DNA of 6,021 nt from Chloroflexota bacterium (lineage in GTDB: Bacteria > Chloroflexota > Limnocylindria > Limnocylindrales > CSP1-4), in assembly GCA_021812735.1 (NCBI GenBank), contig JAKAMV010000644.1, positions 1 through 6,021 of the forward strand, given 5' to 3'. The notes under the pieces are model-generated. The model was not told the origin of the DNA and did not search any database. It saw nothing but the letters and a program-made list of their open reading frames with translations. Of the stretch, positions 1-6,021 are shown piece after piece; the stretch's first letter is position 1, and each line of letters opens with the position of its first letter. Made by a program: the position numbers and the translations under genes.

Positions 1-747
1 CCCCGCCAGCCCCAGGAGGCCCGAGCGGTGCTCCAGCGTCGCCGCAAGCTCGGCGGGCGGCATCCCAACGTGGTCGGCCAGCCACAGCACGAGACCCGGG
101 TCCACGGAGCCCGACCGCGTGGCCATCACCAGGCCCTCGAGCGGCGTGAAGCCCATCGTCGTGTCCACCGAGCGCCCGCCGAGCACGGCCGCGAGCGACG
201 CGCCCGCTCCGAGGTGGCACGTGACCAGCCGGAGGTCGGCGACCGGGACCCCCAGCACCTCGCCGGCCCGCCGCGTCGCATAGGCGTGCGAGAGGCCGTG
301 GAAGCCGTACCGGCGCAGATCCCAGCGCTGCCGCCAGGGGGCGGGGAGCGCGTAGGTGGAGGCGGCGTCGGGCATCGAGGCGTGGAACGCCGTGTCGAAG
401 CTGGCCACCGCGGGCGTCGACGGCAGGGCGGCGGTCACCGCGTCGAGCGCGATCATGGCCTTGGGCTGGTGGAGCGGCGCCAGGCTGGCCAGGGCCGCGA
501 TTCGCGAGCGGACCCGCTCCCCGAGCCGGACCGGTCCGAGGAACGCCGTCCCGCCGTGCACGATCCGGTGGCCAACGGCATCGATCCTTCCCAGCCCGGC
601 CACCGCCTTGCCGACCGCCCCGGCATCCTCCTCGCCCCTCGGCGGCGGCAGGTCGCTCGACCCGACGACCGCGTCGGCACGGTCGAGGACGCGGAGCTTG
701 AGGCTCGACGAGCCCGCGTTGACGACCAGGATCCGCTCCGGGTTCAC
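1..747 (-). CDS. ackA: Acetate kinase, N-terminal 249 codons (3' end outside window)
   Basis: Acetate kinase reversibly converts acetyl-phosphate plus ADP to acetate plus ATP in the cytoplasm; here it would use acetyl-phosphate from the phosphoketolase upstream. The translated frame shows the family motifs in order: [10 protein letters not shown] (residues 8-17, phosphate-binding signature), GHRIVHGG (59-66), [10 protein letters not shown] (117-126, second signature), RRYGFHG (145-151), CHLGAGAS (177-184) and [11 protein letters not shown] (195-205) followed by TRSGSVDPG (210-218). Using Methanosarcina thermophila numbering from memory, Arg91, Asp148, His180, His208 and Arg241 correspond to R61, D118, H150, H178 and R211, a constant offset of 30. 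The N-terminal part is therefore about 30 residues shorter than usual. The GTG start overlaps the phosphoketolase stop as GTGA; a second in-frame GTG lies six codons upstream (763-765), and neither has a well-spaced Shine-Dalgarno, so translational coupling is likely. The reading frame is open to the window edge. Family assignment is secure; the exact start is not. Confidence 0.96.
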   Translation of the reverse strand, partial: MNPERILVVNAGSSSLKLRVLDRADAVVGSSDLPPPRGEEDAGAVGKAVAGLGRIDAVGHRIVHGGTAFLGPVRLGERVRSRIAALASLAPLHQPKAMIALDAVTAALPSTPAVASFDTAFHASMPDAASTYALPAPWRQRWDLRRYGFHGLSHAYATRRAGEVLGVPVADLRLVTCHLGAGASLAAVLGGRSVDTTMGFTPLEGLVMATRSGSVDPGLVLWLADHVGMPPAELAATLEHRSGLLGLAG

Positions 748-3122
748 GCGGGGTCGGCCGGCCACGTCCAGTCGGCGACCTCGGGCGCGTCTTCGCCCTC
801 GAGCCGGGTGTACGCCCGCGCCTCCAGCCGCTTGTCCTGCATCAGCTGGCGGACGTGCGCCGCTCGCGGCCCCAGGCCCGGCACCCGGTCGATGACGTCG
901 ATCACGAGGTGATACCGGTCGAGGTCGTTGAGCATCACCATGTCGAACGGCGTGGTGGTGGTCCCCTCCTCCTTGTAGCCGCGCACGTGCAGGTTGGCGT
1001 GGTTCGTGCGCCGGTAGGTCAGGCGGTGGATCAGCCACGGGTAACCGTGGTAGGCGAAGACGACGGGCTTGGTGGTGGTGAACAGGGCGTCGAACTCCGC
1101 GTTGGACAGCCCGTGGGGGTGCTCGTGCTCGTCCTGGAGCCGCATGAGGTCGACCACGTTGATGAAGCGGACCTTGAGCTCGGGCAGGTGCGTCCGGATC
1201 AGGTCCGCGGCGGCCAGCGCCTCGATCGTCGGGATGTCGCCGGCGGACGCGAGCACCACGTCAGGCTCGCCGCCCTGGTCGTTGCTCGCCCACTCCCAGA
1301 TGCCGATGCCGCGCGTGCAGTGCAGGATCGCCTGGTCCATGGTCAGCCAGTTGGGCGAGGGCTGCTTGCCGGCAACGATGACGTTCACGTAGTTGCGGCT
1401 GCGCAGGCAGTGGTCGGCGACTGACAGCAGGGTGTTCGCGTCGGGCGGCAGGTAGACCCGGATGACGTCGGCCTTCTTGTTCACGACGTGGTCGATGAAG
1501 CCCGGGTCCTGGTGGCTGAAGCCGTTGTGGTCCTGCCGCCAGACCAGCGAGCTGAGCACGTAGTTGAGCGAGGCGATCGGGCGGCGCCAGGGGATGTCCC
1601 GGGTGACCTTCAGCCACTTCGCGTGCTGGTTGAACATGGAGTCGCCGATGTGGATGAACGCCTCGTAGCAGTTGAACAGGCCGTGGCGGCCGGTGAGCAG
1701 GTAGCCCTCCAGCCAGCCCTGGCACTGGTGCTCGGAGAGGACCTCCATGACGCGCCCGTCGGGCGCCAGGTGGTCGTCGGTGGGCAGCAGCTCGGCCATC
1801 CACGTCCGGTCCGTGGCGTCGAGGACAGCGCCCAGGCGGTTGGAGGCCGTCTCGTCGGGGCCGAACAGGCGGAAGCTGTCCATGTTGCGGGCCATCACGT
1901 CGCGCATGAACCCGCCTAGGACGCGGGTCGCCTCCGACGTGCTCCCGCCCGGCCGCGGCACGTCCACGGCGTAGTCGCGGAAGTCGGGCAGGACGAGGTC
2001 GCGGAGCAGCTCGCCACCATTCGCGATCGGGTTCGCGCTCATGCGCCGGTACGCCTTGGGGGCCAGCGCCGCGATCTCGGCCCGCAGCGCCCCGGCCTCG
2101 TCGAACAGCTCTTCTGGCCGGTACGAGCGCATCCACGACTCGAGCATCGCCCGGTGGTCGGCGTTCGTCCGCACCTCGCCGAACGGCACCTGGTGCGATC
2201 GCCACGTGCCCTCGACCGGCTTGCCGTCGAGCTCCTTGGGCCCCGTCCAGCCCTTGGGCGTCTTGAGCACGATCATCGGCCAGCGCGGCCGGTCGGTGAC
2301 GCCGTCCTCGCGCGCCGCCTTCTGGATCCGCGTGATCTCGGCCACGACCTCGTCGAGGGTCGCGGCGAGCCGCTGGTGGACCTCGGCGGGGTCGTCGCCC
2401 TCGACGAAGTACGGCGTGTGGCCGCAGCCCTCCATGAGGGCCGTCAGCTCCTCGCGCGGGATCCGCGCCAGCACGGTCGGGCTGGCGATCTTGTAGCCGT
2501 TGAGGTGGAGGATCGGCAGGACGGCGCCGTCGCGCGCCGGGTTGAGGAACTTGTTCGAGTGCCAGCTCGTGGCCAGCGGACCCGTCTCGGCCTCGCCGTC
2601 GCCCACCACCGCGCAGACCAGCAGGTCCGGGTTGTCGAACGCCGCGCCGTATGCGTGCGAGAGCGCGTAGCCGAGCTCGCCCCCCTCGTGGATGGAGCCC
2701 GGCGTCTCGGGCGCGACGTGGCTCGGGATGCCGCCCGGGAACGAGAACTGGCGGAACAGCTTGCGCAGGCCCTCGGCGTCGCGGGTGATCGAGGGGTAGA
2801 CCTCGGAGTACGTCCCCTCGAGGTAGGCGTTGGCGACGATGCCGGGGCCGCCGTGCCCGGGGCCGATGACGTAGATCGCGTTGAGGTCCCACGCCCGGAT
2901 GACCCGGTTCATGTGGACGTAGACCAGGTTGAGGCCCGGCGTCGTGCCCCAGTGGCCCAGCAGCCGCGGCTTGACGTGCTCGGGGCGCAGCGGCTCGCGG
3001 AGCAGCGGGTTGTCGAGCAGGTAGATCTGGCCCACCGAGAGGTAGTTGGCCGCGCGCCACCAAGCATCGATCAGCCGCAGCTCATCGCTCGTGAGTGGGT
3101 TGCCCTGGGTAGCGACGACCAT
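744..3122 (-). CDS. xfp: Xylulose-5-phosphate/fructose-6-phosphate phosphoketolase
   Basis: This thiamine-diphosphate enzyme cleaves xylulose-5-P (many homologues also take fructose-6-P) with phosphate, giving acetyl-phosphate plus glyceraldehyde-3-P (or erythrose-4-P). The 792-aa length is normal for the family. Visible motifs are LGHWGT (55-60), GPGHGGPG (87-94), EGGELGY (146-152, family signature), [17 protein letters not shown] (172-188, ThDP/Mg binding), WRSHQVP (307-313), SEHQCQGW (463-470, with the likely cofactor-activating Glu464) and [13 protein letters not shown] (529-541). Catalytic histidines known from the Bifidobacterium enzyme correspond to H57, H90, H310, H532 and H537. The frame runs 81 codons further upstream, but that extension is Arg/Pro-rich and unlike the family. 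The ATG at 3120-3122 has a GGAGGA site 8 bases upstream and begins the conserved region, so I chose it. The next gene is acetate kinase, overlapping by 4 bases, the classic functional partner. Which substrate is preferred cannot be read from the sequence. Confidence 0.98.
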   Translation of the reverse strand: MVVATQGNPLTSDELRLIDAWWRAANYLSVGQIYLLDNPLLREPLRPEHVKPRLLGHWGTTPGLNLVYVHMNRVIRAWDLNAIYVIGPGHGGPGIVANAYLEGTYSEVYPSITRDAEGLRKLFRQFSFPGGIPSHVAPETPGSIHEGGELGYALSHAYGAAFDNPDLLVCAVVGDGEAETGPLATSWHSNKFLNPARDGAVLPILHLNGYKIASPTVLARIPREELTALMEGCGHTPYFVEGDDPAEVHQRLAATLDEVVAEITRIQKAAREDGVTDRPRWPMIVLKTPKGWTGPKELDGKPVEGTWRSHQVPFGEVRTNADHRAMLESWMRSYRPEELFDEAGALRAEIAALAPKAYRRMSANPIANGGELLRDLVLPDFRDYAVDVPRPGGSTSEATRVLGGFMRDVMARNMDSFRLFGPDETASNRLGAVLDATDRTWMAELLPTDDHLAPDGRVMEVLSEHQCQGWLEGYLLTGRHGLFNCYEAFIHIGDSMFNQHAKWLKVTRDIPWRRPIASLNYVLSSLVWRQDHNGFSHQDPGFIDHVVNKKADVIRVYLPPDANTLLSVADHCLRSRNYVNVIVAGKQPSPNWLTMDQAILHCTRGIGIWEWASNDQGGEPDVVLASAGDIPTIEALAAADLIRTHLPELKVRFINVVDLMRLQDEHEHPHGLSNAEFDALFTTTKPVVFAYHGYPWLIHRLTYRRTNHANLHVRGYKEEGTTTTPFDMVMLNDLDRYHLVIDVIDRVPGLGPRAAHVRQLMQDKRLEARAYTRLEGEDAPEVADWTWPADPA

Positions 3123-3130
3123 GGCTGGAT

Positions 3131-3136
3131 TCCTCC
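3131..3136 (-). promoter_or_regulatory. Ribosome binding site of the phosphoketolase gene
   Basis: Read on the minus strand this is GGAGGA, 8 bases before the ATG at 3120-3122. It matches the anti-Shine-Dalgarno well and decides the start against the longer upstream extension of the frame. Confidence 0.85.
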
Positions 3137-3260
3137 GCTGCGCTTCGCACGGCCTAGCGTACGCGCGGCGCGTTTCCCGGGTGATTCCGTCCGCCCCTGG
3201 CCACGTCACTCGCCCGCGAATCACGTCTTCCGGGCCCCCGCGCGAGCGGTGAACGGGCCA

Positions 3261-3296
3261 TGCCGCCGGAAGCGGAAACCGGTGTGGTCGGCGGCA
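3261..3296. repeat. Inverted repeat with 8-base perfect arms
   Basis: TGCCGCCG (3261-3268) and its exact reverse complement CGGCGGCA (3289-3296) flank a 20-base loop that itself contains the palindrome ACCGGT. No T-run follows on either strand, so it does not look like an intrinsic terminator. It could be a protein-binding site or a 5'-leader hairpin. At this GC content an 8-base match by chance is quite possible, so function is unproven. Confidence 0.3.
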
Positions 3297-3465
3297 ACAA
3301 GCCCAACCGCCCGGCGACGGATCAGGCGGCCGCCCACGCTGCGGTTCACGGGGCCCGGCACGCACGGCCGTCCGGCCGGGTCGCGCGGACCAGATGGCCG
3401 GTCATGCAGGGGCTGCTTCGCCCGAAAGCACGGGACGGACGTTGGGGGACCGGCGCCGCCCCGCC

Positions 3466-3539
3466 TTGATACCGTCAATCGGTCCGGGTCGTTGAGGCGG
3501 CCGGCCAGCGCGTCCCCTCGGCGCAGTCAACTCGTCAAC
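3466..3539. promoter_or_regulatory. Cluster of GTCAA/TTGA half-sites upstream of the ETF operon
   Basis: Five related short elements sit within 74 bases: TTGA (3466-3469), GTCAA (3474-3478), GTTGA (3491-3495), GTCAAC (3526-3531) and GTCAAC (3534-3539). The last two are direct repeats 8 bases apart. The first two form the small dyad TTGA-N5-TCAA, offset by one base. CGTTGA (3490-3495) also pairs exactly with TCAACG (3535-3540). They end 34 bases before the ETF start codon, a plausible operator position. The regulator is unknown and the motif is short, so this is a suggestion only. Confidence 0.25.
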
Positions 3540-3573
3540 GCCGCCTTCGTGCGGCCCGCTCCCGGTAGGTGCC

Positions 3574-5466
3574 ATGCACTGCATCATCCTCGTCAAGCAG
3601 GTTCCGGACGTCAGCAACATCCCCGAAGACGCATGGGACCGGGAGAAGGGCACGCTCCGCCGCGGCCTCCTTGACAGCGTCCTCAACCCGCTCGACCTCC
3701 ACGCCCTCAGCTTCGCCCGGCGCATCACGGCAGGCGATCCCGACGCCAAGACCGTGTACCTGACGATGGGGCCGCCGCAGGCGCGCGACGTGCTGCTCGA
3801 CTGCATCTCCCGAGCCCCGGGAGAGGCGGTGCTCCTCACCGACCGGGCGCTCGGCGGTGCTGACACCGTCTCGACCGCCTACTCGCTGGCCCAGGCCATC
3901 CGCCGGATCGAGCGGGAGTTGTTCGCCGGCAGCCGCGAGTACGTGATCGTCAGCGGCATGCAGTCCGTTGACGGCGACACGGCGCAGGTCCCGCCGCAGC
4001 TGGCGGAGGACCTCGGCGTGGACCAGGTGGCCTACGCGCAGGACGTCCACACGGAGCCGGCGCTCACGTTCCGGCGCATCGGCGCGGCCGGGACGGAGGA
4101 CGTGACCCCGACACGCTTCCCGGTCGTCGTCACCGTGACCGCCTGCACGGACACCCTCTACGCGGGCTTCCACGCGACCCGCGCGGCGCGCAGCGCGACC
4201 ATCCACACCTGGGGCGCCGCCGACGTCGAGGCGAAGTCCGACCGCGTGGGGCTCAAGGGCTCGCGGACCACGGTGTACCGGATCTTCTCCCCGTCGGAGG
4301 ACCGGGCGAAGCAGTGCGAGATGGTCAGCGACCCGGCGGACCTGTTGCGCAAGGTCCAGGCGAAGTACCGGCTCGCCAGCGGCGGGCCCGCGGCCCACGA
4401 GGAGGGCTCCTACGCGCTCGACGGCCGCGAGCCCTCGTACCGCGGCGAGCTGTGGATCCTCGCCGAGCGCGAGGGTGACGGCATCAAGTCGGTCTCGCTC
4501 GAGCTCCTGGGCAAGGCCCGCGAGCTGGCAGCGTTCCTCGGCGAGCGGGTGGGCGCGGTCCTGCCCTGCGAGACCGCGGGGGACCTGTCGGCCGAGCTGA
4601 TCGCCCACGGCGCGGACGTGGTGTACGCCATCGAGCACCCGTTGCTCGCCACGTTCTCGCCCGTCCCGTTCAAGAGCGCGGTCGCCGCGGTGGTCCGCGA
4701 GCGCCACCCGCAGGTGATGCTGTTCGGCGCCACGCCCATGGGCCGCGAGCTGGCCCCCCGCATCGCGTACGCCTGTGACTCGGGGCTCACCGCCGACTGC
4801 ACGAAGCTTGAGATCGGCGACCACACGAAGGGCGGCCACGCCCTCATCGGCATCCTGAAGCAGACCCGGCCGGCGCTGGGCGGCAACATCATGGCGACGA
4901 TCATGACCAAGGACTCGCCCACGCAGATGGCGACCGTCCGCCCGGGCGTGTTCAAGGTGCCGCCGCGCGAAGATTCGCGGACCGGCGACGTCGTGCGCAT
5001 CACCCCCGAGCTCGCGGCGGACCTGGTGGGCGCCCAGGTGACGCCCGTCGAGTCGTTCGTGTCCAAGGTCAACATCCGGGACGCCAAGATCATCATCTCG
5101 GGCGGGCACGGGATCCGCAGCAGGTCCGACTTCGACCGGCTGCTCCAGCCGCTGGCCGACAGCCTGGGCGACATGCTCGGCGACGGCGCGAAGGTCGCGG
5201 CCAGCCGCCACGCCGTCGAGGACGGCTATCGCTCGCACGACTACCAGGTGGGCCAGACCGGCCAGACCGTCGCCCCCAAGCTGTACGTCGCGGTCGGGAT
5301 CTCCGGCGCCGTGCAGCACGTGTCCGGGATGCAGATGTCGGACACCGTCGTCGCCATCAACAAGGATCCGCGGGCGCGGATCTTCAACTACGCGGACTTC
5401 GGCATCGTCGGCGATCTCGAGACGGTCGTCCCGCAGCTGACTCGCGCGGCGCAGGAGGCCAAGTGA
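3574..5466 (+). CDS. etfBA: Fused electron transfer flavoprotein, beta subunit–alpha subunit
   Basis: This 630-aa cytoplasmic flavoprotein accepts electrons from dehydrogenases and hands them to the quinone oxidoreductase encoded next. EtfB and EtfA are normally separate genes; here they form one uninterrupted frame. The beta half (about 1-262) has the typical start LVKQVPD (6-12), TMGPPQARD (64-72), TDRALGGADT (89-98), DGDTAQV (133-139) and the beta signature region ending in FPVVVTVT (182-189). A linker of about 28 residues (263-290) leads into the alpha half: ILAEREGDGIKSVSLELLGK (295-314), LFGATPMGRELAPR (383-396), TADCTKLE (406-413), ATVRPGVF (453-460) and the FAD-binding alpha signature LYVAVGISGAVQH (570-582) with AINKDP (594-599). 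Human FAD contacts Ser248, Arg249, Thr266 and His286 match S544, R545, T562 and H582. The usual SGGRG is SGGHG (509-513). The ATG fits the family N-terminus; its Shine-Dalgarno (GGTAGGT, 3564-3570) is weak and close. A separate-subunit origin broken by sequencing error is unlikely, since both halves are complete. Confidence 0.96.
   Translation: MHCIILVKQVPDVSNIPEDAWDREKGTLRRGLLDSVLNPLDLHALSFARRITAGDPDAKTVYLTMGPPQARDVLLDCISRAPGEAVLLTDRALGGADTVSTAYSLAQAIRRIERELFAGSREYVIVSGMQSVDGDTAQVPPQLAEDLGVDQVAYAQDVHTEPALTFRRIGAAGTEDVTPTRFPVVVTVTACTDTLYAGFHATRAARSATIHTWGAADVEAKSDRVGLKGSRTTVYRIFSPSEDRAKQCEMVSDPADLLRKVQAKYRLASGGPAAHEEGSYALDGREPSYRGELWILAEREGDGIKSVSLELLGKARELAAFLGERVGAVLPCETAGDLSAELIAHGADVVYAIEHPLLATFSPVPFKSAVAAVVRERHPQVMLFGATPMGRELAPRIAYACDSGLTADCTKLEIGDHTKGGHALIGILKQTRPALGGNIMATIMTKDSPTQMATVRPGVFKVPPREDSRTGDVVRITPELAADLVGAQVTPVESFVSKVNIRDAKIIISGGHGIRSRSDFDRLLQPLADSLGDMLGDGAKVAASRHAVEDGYRSHDYQVGQTGQTVAPKLYVAVGISGAVQHVSGMQMSDTVVAINKDPRARIFNYADFGIVGDLETVVPQLTRAAQEAK
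5453..5458 (+). promoter_or_regulatory. Ribosome binding site of the ETF:quinone oxidoreductase gene
   Basis: AGGAGG lies inside the last codons of the ETF gene, 7 bases before the ATG at 5466-5468. The ETF stop and this ATG share one base (TGATG). This fixes the start and indicates co-translation of the pair from one mRNA. Confidence 0.85.
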
Positions 5467-6021
5467 TGGACGGCATCGACATCCTGATCGTCGGCGCCGG
5501 GCCTGCTGGTCTCGCGGCCGGCATCCGCGCCAAGCAGGCCGCCAAGGACGCGGGTCGCGAGCTCGCCGTGGCCGTTGTCGACAAGGCGCCCGTCCCCGGC
5601 AACCACGTGCTGTCGGGCGCTGCCTTCGAGCCGGCCGTCCTCGACGACCTGCTCCCCGGCTGGCGCCAGGTCCGCCACGCGTTCACCGACACGATGGTCG
5701 CGGTCGAGCGCGAGGACATGATGTTCCTCCGCCGGAAGGGCGCGAACCGGATCCCGCCGGCCGTCGTGCCGTCGCGGATGCACCACACGGGCGACGTGGT
5801 CATCTCGGCCAGCCGCCTCGCGCAGTTCCTCGCGGAGCAGGCGGCGAAGGTCGGCGTCGAGCTCTACCACGGGTACACGGCGCGGTCCCTGATCGTGGAG
5901 GACGGTGCCCTGCGCGGTGTCCGCCTGGCCGAGGTCGGCCTCCGCGCGGACGGCACGCCCAAGGCCAACCACATCCCGGCCGAGGAGGTGCGGGCACCGA
6001 TCACGATCCTCGCCGACGGCA
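5466..6021 (+). CDS. Electron transfer flavoprotein:quinone oxidoreductase, N-terminal 185 codons (3' end outside window)
   Basis: ETF-QO (ETFDH/FixC superfamily) takes electrons from reduced ETF through FAD and a 4Fe-4S cluster and reduces membrane quinone. The frame is open from the ATG to the window edge, ending one base into codon 186; whole proteins are about 550 aa. It opens with a Rossmann FAD motif, ILIVGAGPAGLAAGIRAKQ (5-23), with GxGxxG at G10, G12 and G15. GNHVLSGAAFEPAVLDDLLP (45-64) resembles the ETF-QO stretch G(A/S)HxLSG...EPRALxELxP, and VGLRADGTPK (157-166) resembles its MGxxxDGxPK element. These favour ETF-QO over nitrogen-fixation FixC or geranylgeranyl reductase. The quinone-binding and cysteine-rich cluster regions lie beyond the window, so completeness cannot be judged. 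Coupling to the ETF gene by a 1-base overlap supports a functional pair. A ferredoxin-like FixX gene could follow but is not visible. Confidence 0.9.
   Translation, partial: MDGIDILIVGAGPAGLAAGIRAKQAAKDAGRELAVAVVDKAPVPGNHVLSGAAFEPAVLDDLLPGWRQVRHAFTDTMVAVEREDMMFLRRKGANRIPPAVVPSRMHHTGDVVISASRLAQFLAEQAAKVGVELYHGYTARSLIVEDGALRGVRLAEVGLRADGTPKANHIPAEEVRAPITILADG

Larger units (their letters stand above)
3123..3573. other. Divergent intergenic region, no convincing gene
   Basis: These 451 bases separate the leftward phosphoketolase operon from the rightward ETF operon and should contain both promoters. Frames open in this stretch (for example 3260-3469 plus and 3221-3478 minus) are rich in Arg, Pro, Ala and Gly, lack a good ribosome binding site and match no family I recognise. 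On the minus strand TACGCT (3156-3161) fits a TAnnnT -10 pattern about 33 bases before the phosphoketolase ATG, but there is no matching -35 at 17-18 bases. On the plus strand TTGGGG (3442-3447) and the AT-richer TTGATACC (3466-3473) are the only promoter-like spots and are poor matches. Neither promoter can be assigned. No T-rich terminator is seen, as expected between divergent genes. Confidence 0.7.

Noticed and set aside
28..912. Long plus-strand open frame (294 codons) opposite acetate kinase
   Set aside because: It is antisense to a clear acetate kinase frame, made of Arg/Gly/His/Val-rich sequence with no family motif. High third-position GC in the true gene removes stops from the opposite strand.
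1261..3063. 600-codon minus-strand frame inside the phosphoketolase gene
   Set aside because: It is an alternative frame of a gene with full motif coverage; the product is low-complexity Arg/Ala/Pro/Gly and has no recognisable domain.
3123..3365. 81-codon N-terminal extension of phosphoketolase
   Set aside because: It is Arg/Pro-rich, has no family similarity and would bypass the strong GGAGGA site that sits 8 bases before the internal ATG.
3260..3469. Possible 69-aa small protein in the intergenic region
   Set aside because: There is no Shine-Dalgarno, the product is low-complexity, and codon choice does not show the third-position pattern of the neighbouring genes.
3442..3473. Candidate ETF promoter, TTGGGG followed by TTGATACC
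   Set aside because: The -10 matches TATAAT at only two or so positions for any allowed spacing, so it is too weak to annotate as a promoter.
2154..3674. 506-codon plus-strand frame running from phosphoketolase antisense into the intergenic region
   Set aside because: Same shadow effect; there is no motif and no ribosome binding site, and it would overlap the start of the well-supported ETF gene.
3535..5319. 594-codon minus-strand frame opposite the ETF gene
   Set aside because: It is antisense to a confirmed flavoprotein; the composition (Arg, Val, His, Asp, Gly) is typical of reverse-strand reading of GC-rich codons.
5466..6021. Reading the last gene as FixC or geranylgeranyl reductase
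   Set aside because: The LSGAAFEPAVLDDLLP and DGTPK elements are characteristic of ETF:quinone oxidoreductase; FixC-like proteins usually differ there. The cluster-binding region that would settle it is outside the window.

Overview
The window is about 70% GC, with strong G/C bias at third codon positions. It carries four protein genes in two divergent pairs. High GC, GTG start usage, the phosphoketolase–acetate kinase pair and a fused ETF suggest a high-GC bacterium such as Actinomycetota or Chloroflexota. No rRNA, tRNA or other marker confirms this, so the phylum is a guess.

Left arm (minus strand, read from about 3122 down to 1): a complete thiamine-diphosphate phosphoketolase (792 aa) is followed, with a 4-base GTGA stop/start overlap, by an acetate kinase that leaves the window after 249 codons. 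Together they form a complete route from xylulose-5-P (or fructose-6-P) plus phosphate to acetyl-phosphate, and then to acetate plus ATP.

Centre (3123-3573): a 451-base divergent intergenic region with no convincing gene. It holds the strong phosphoketolase ribosome binding site, an 8-base-arm inverted repeat and a cluster of GTCAA/TTGA half-sites just upstream of the rightward operon. Both promoters should lie here, but neither is clear.

Right arm (plus strand, 3574 to the end): a 630-aa single-chain electron transfer flavoprotein with the beta subunit fused in front of the alpha subunit. It is coupled by a 1-base TGATG overlap and a perfect internal Shine-Dalgarno to the N-terminal 185 codons of an ETF:quinone oxidoreductase. 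The pair should move electrons from flavin dehydrogenases, or possibly NADH, to the membrane quinone pool.

The gene families are all known. The points most worth a second look are the ETF fusion, whose beta half resembles FixA/clostridial (often bifurcating) ETFs rather than the mammalian AMP type, an Arg-to-His change in its alpha half, the shortened N-terminal region of the acetate kinase, and the repeat cluster upstream of the ETF operon. I found no mobile element, CRISPR array, RNA gene or clearly novel system.
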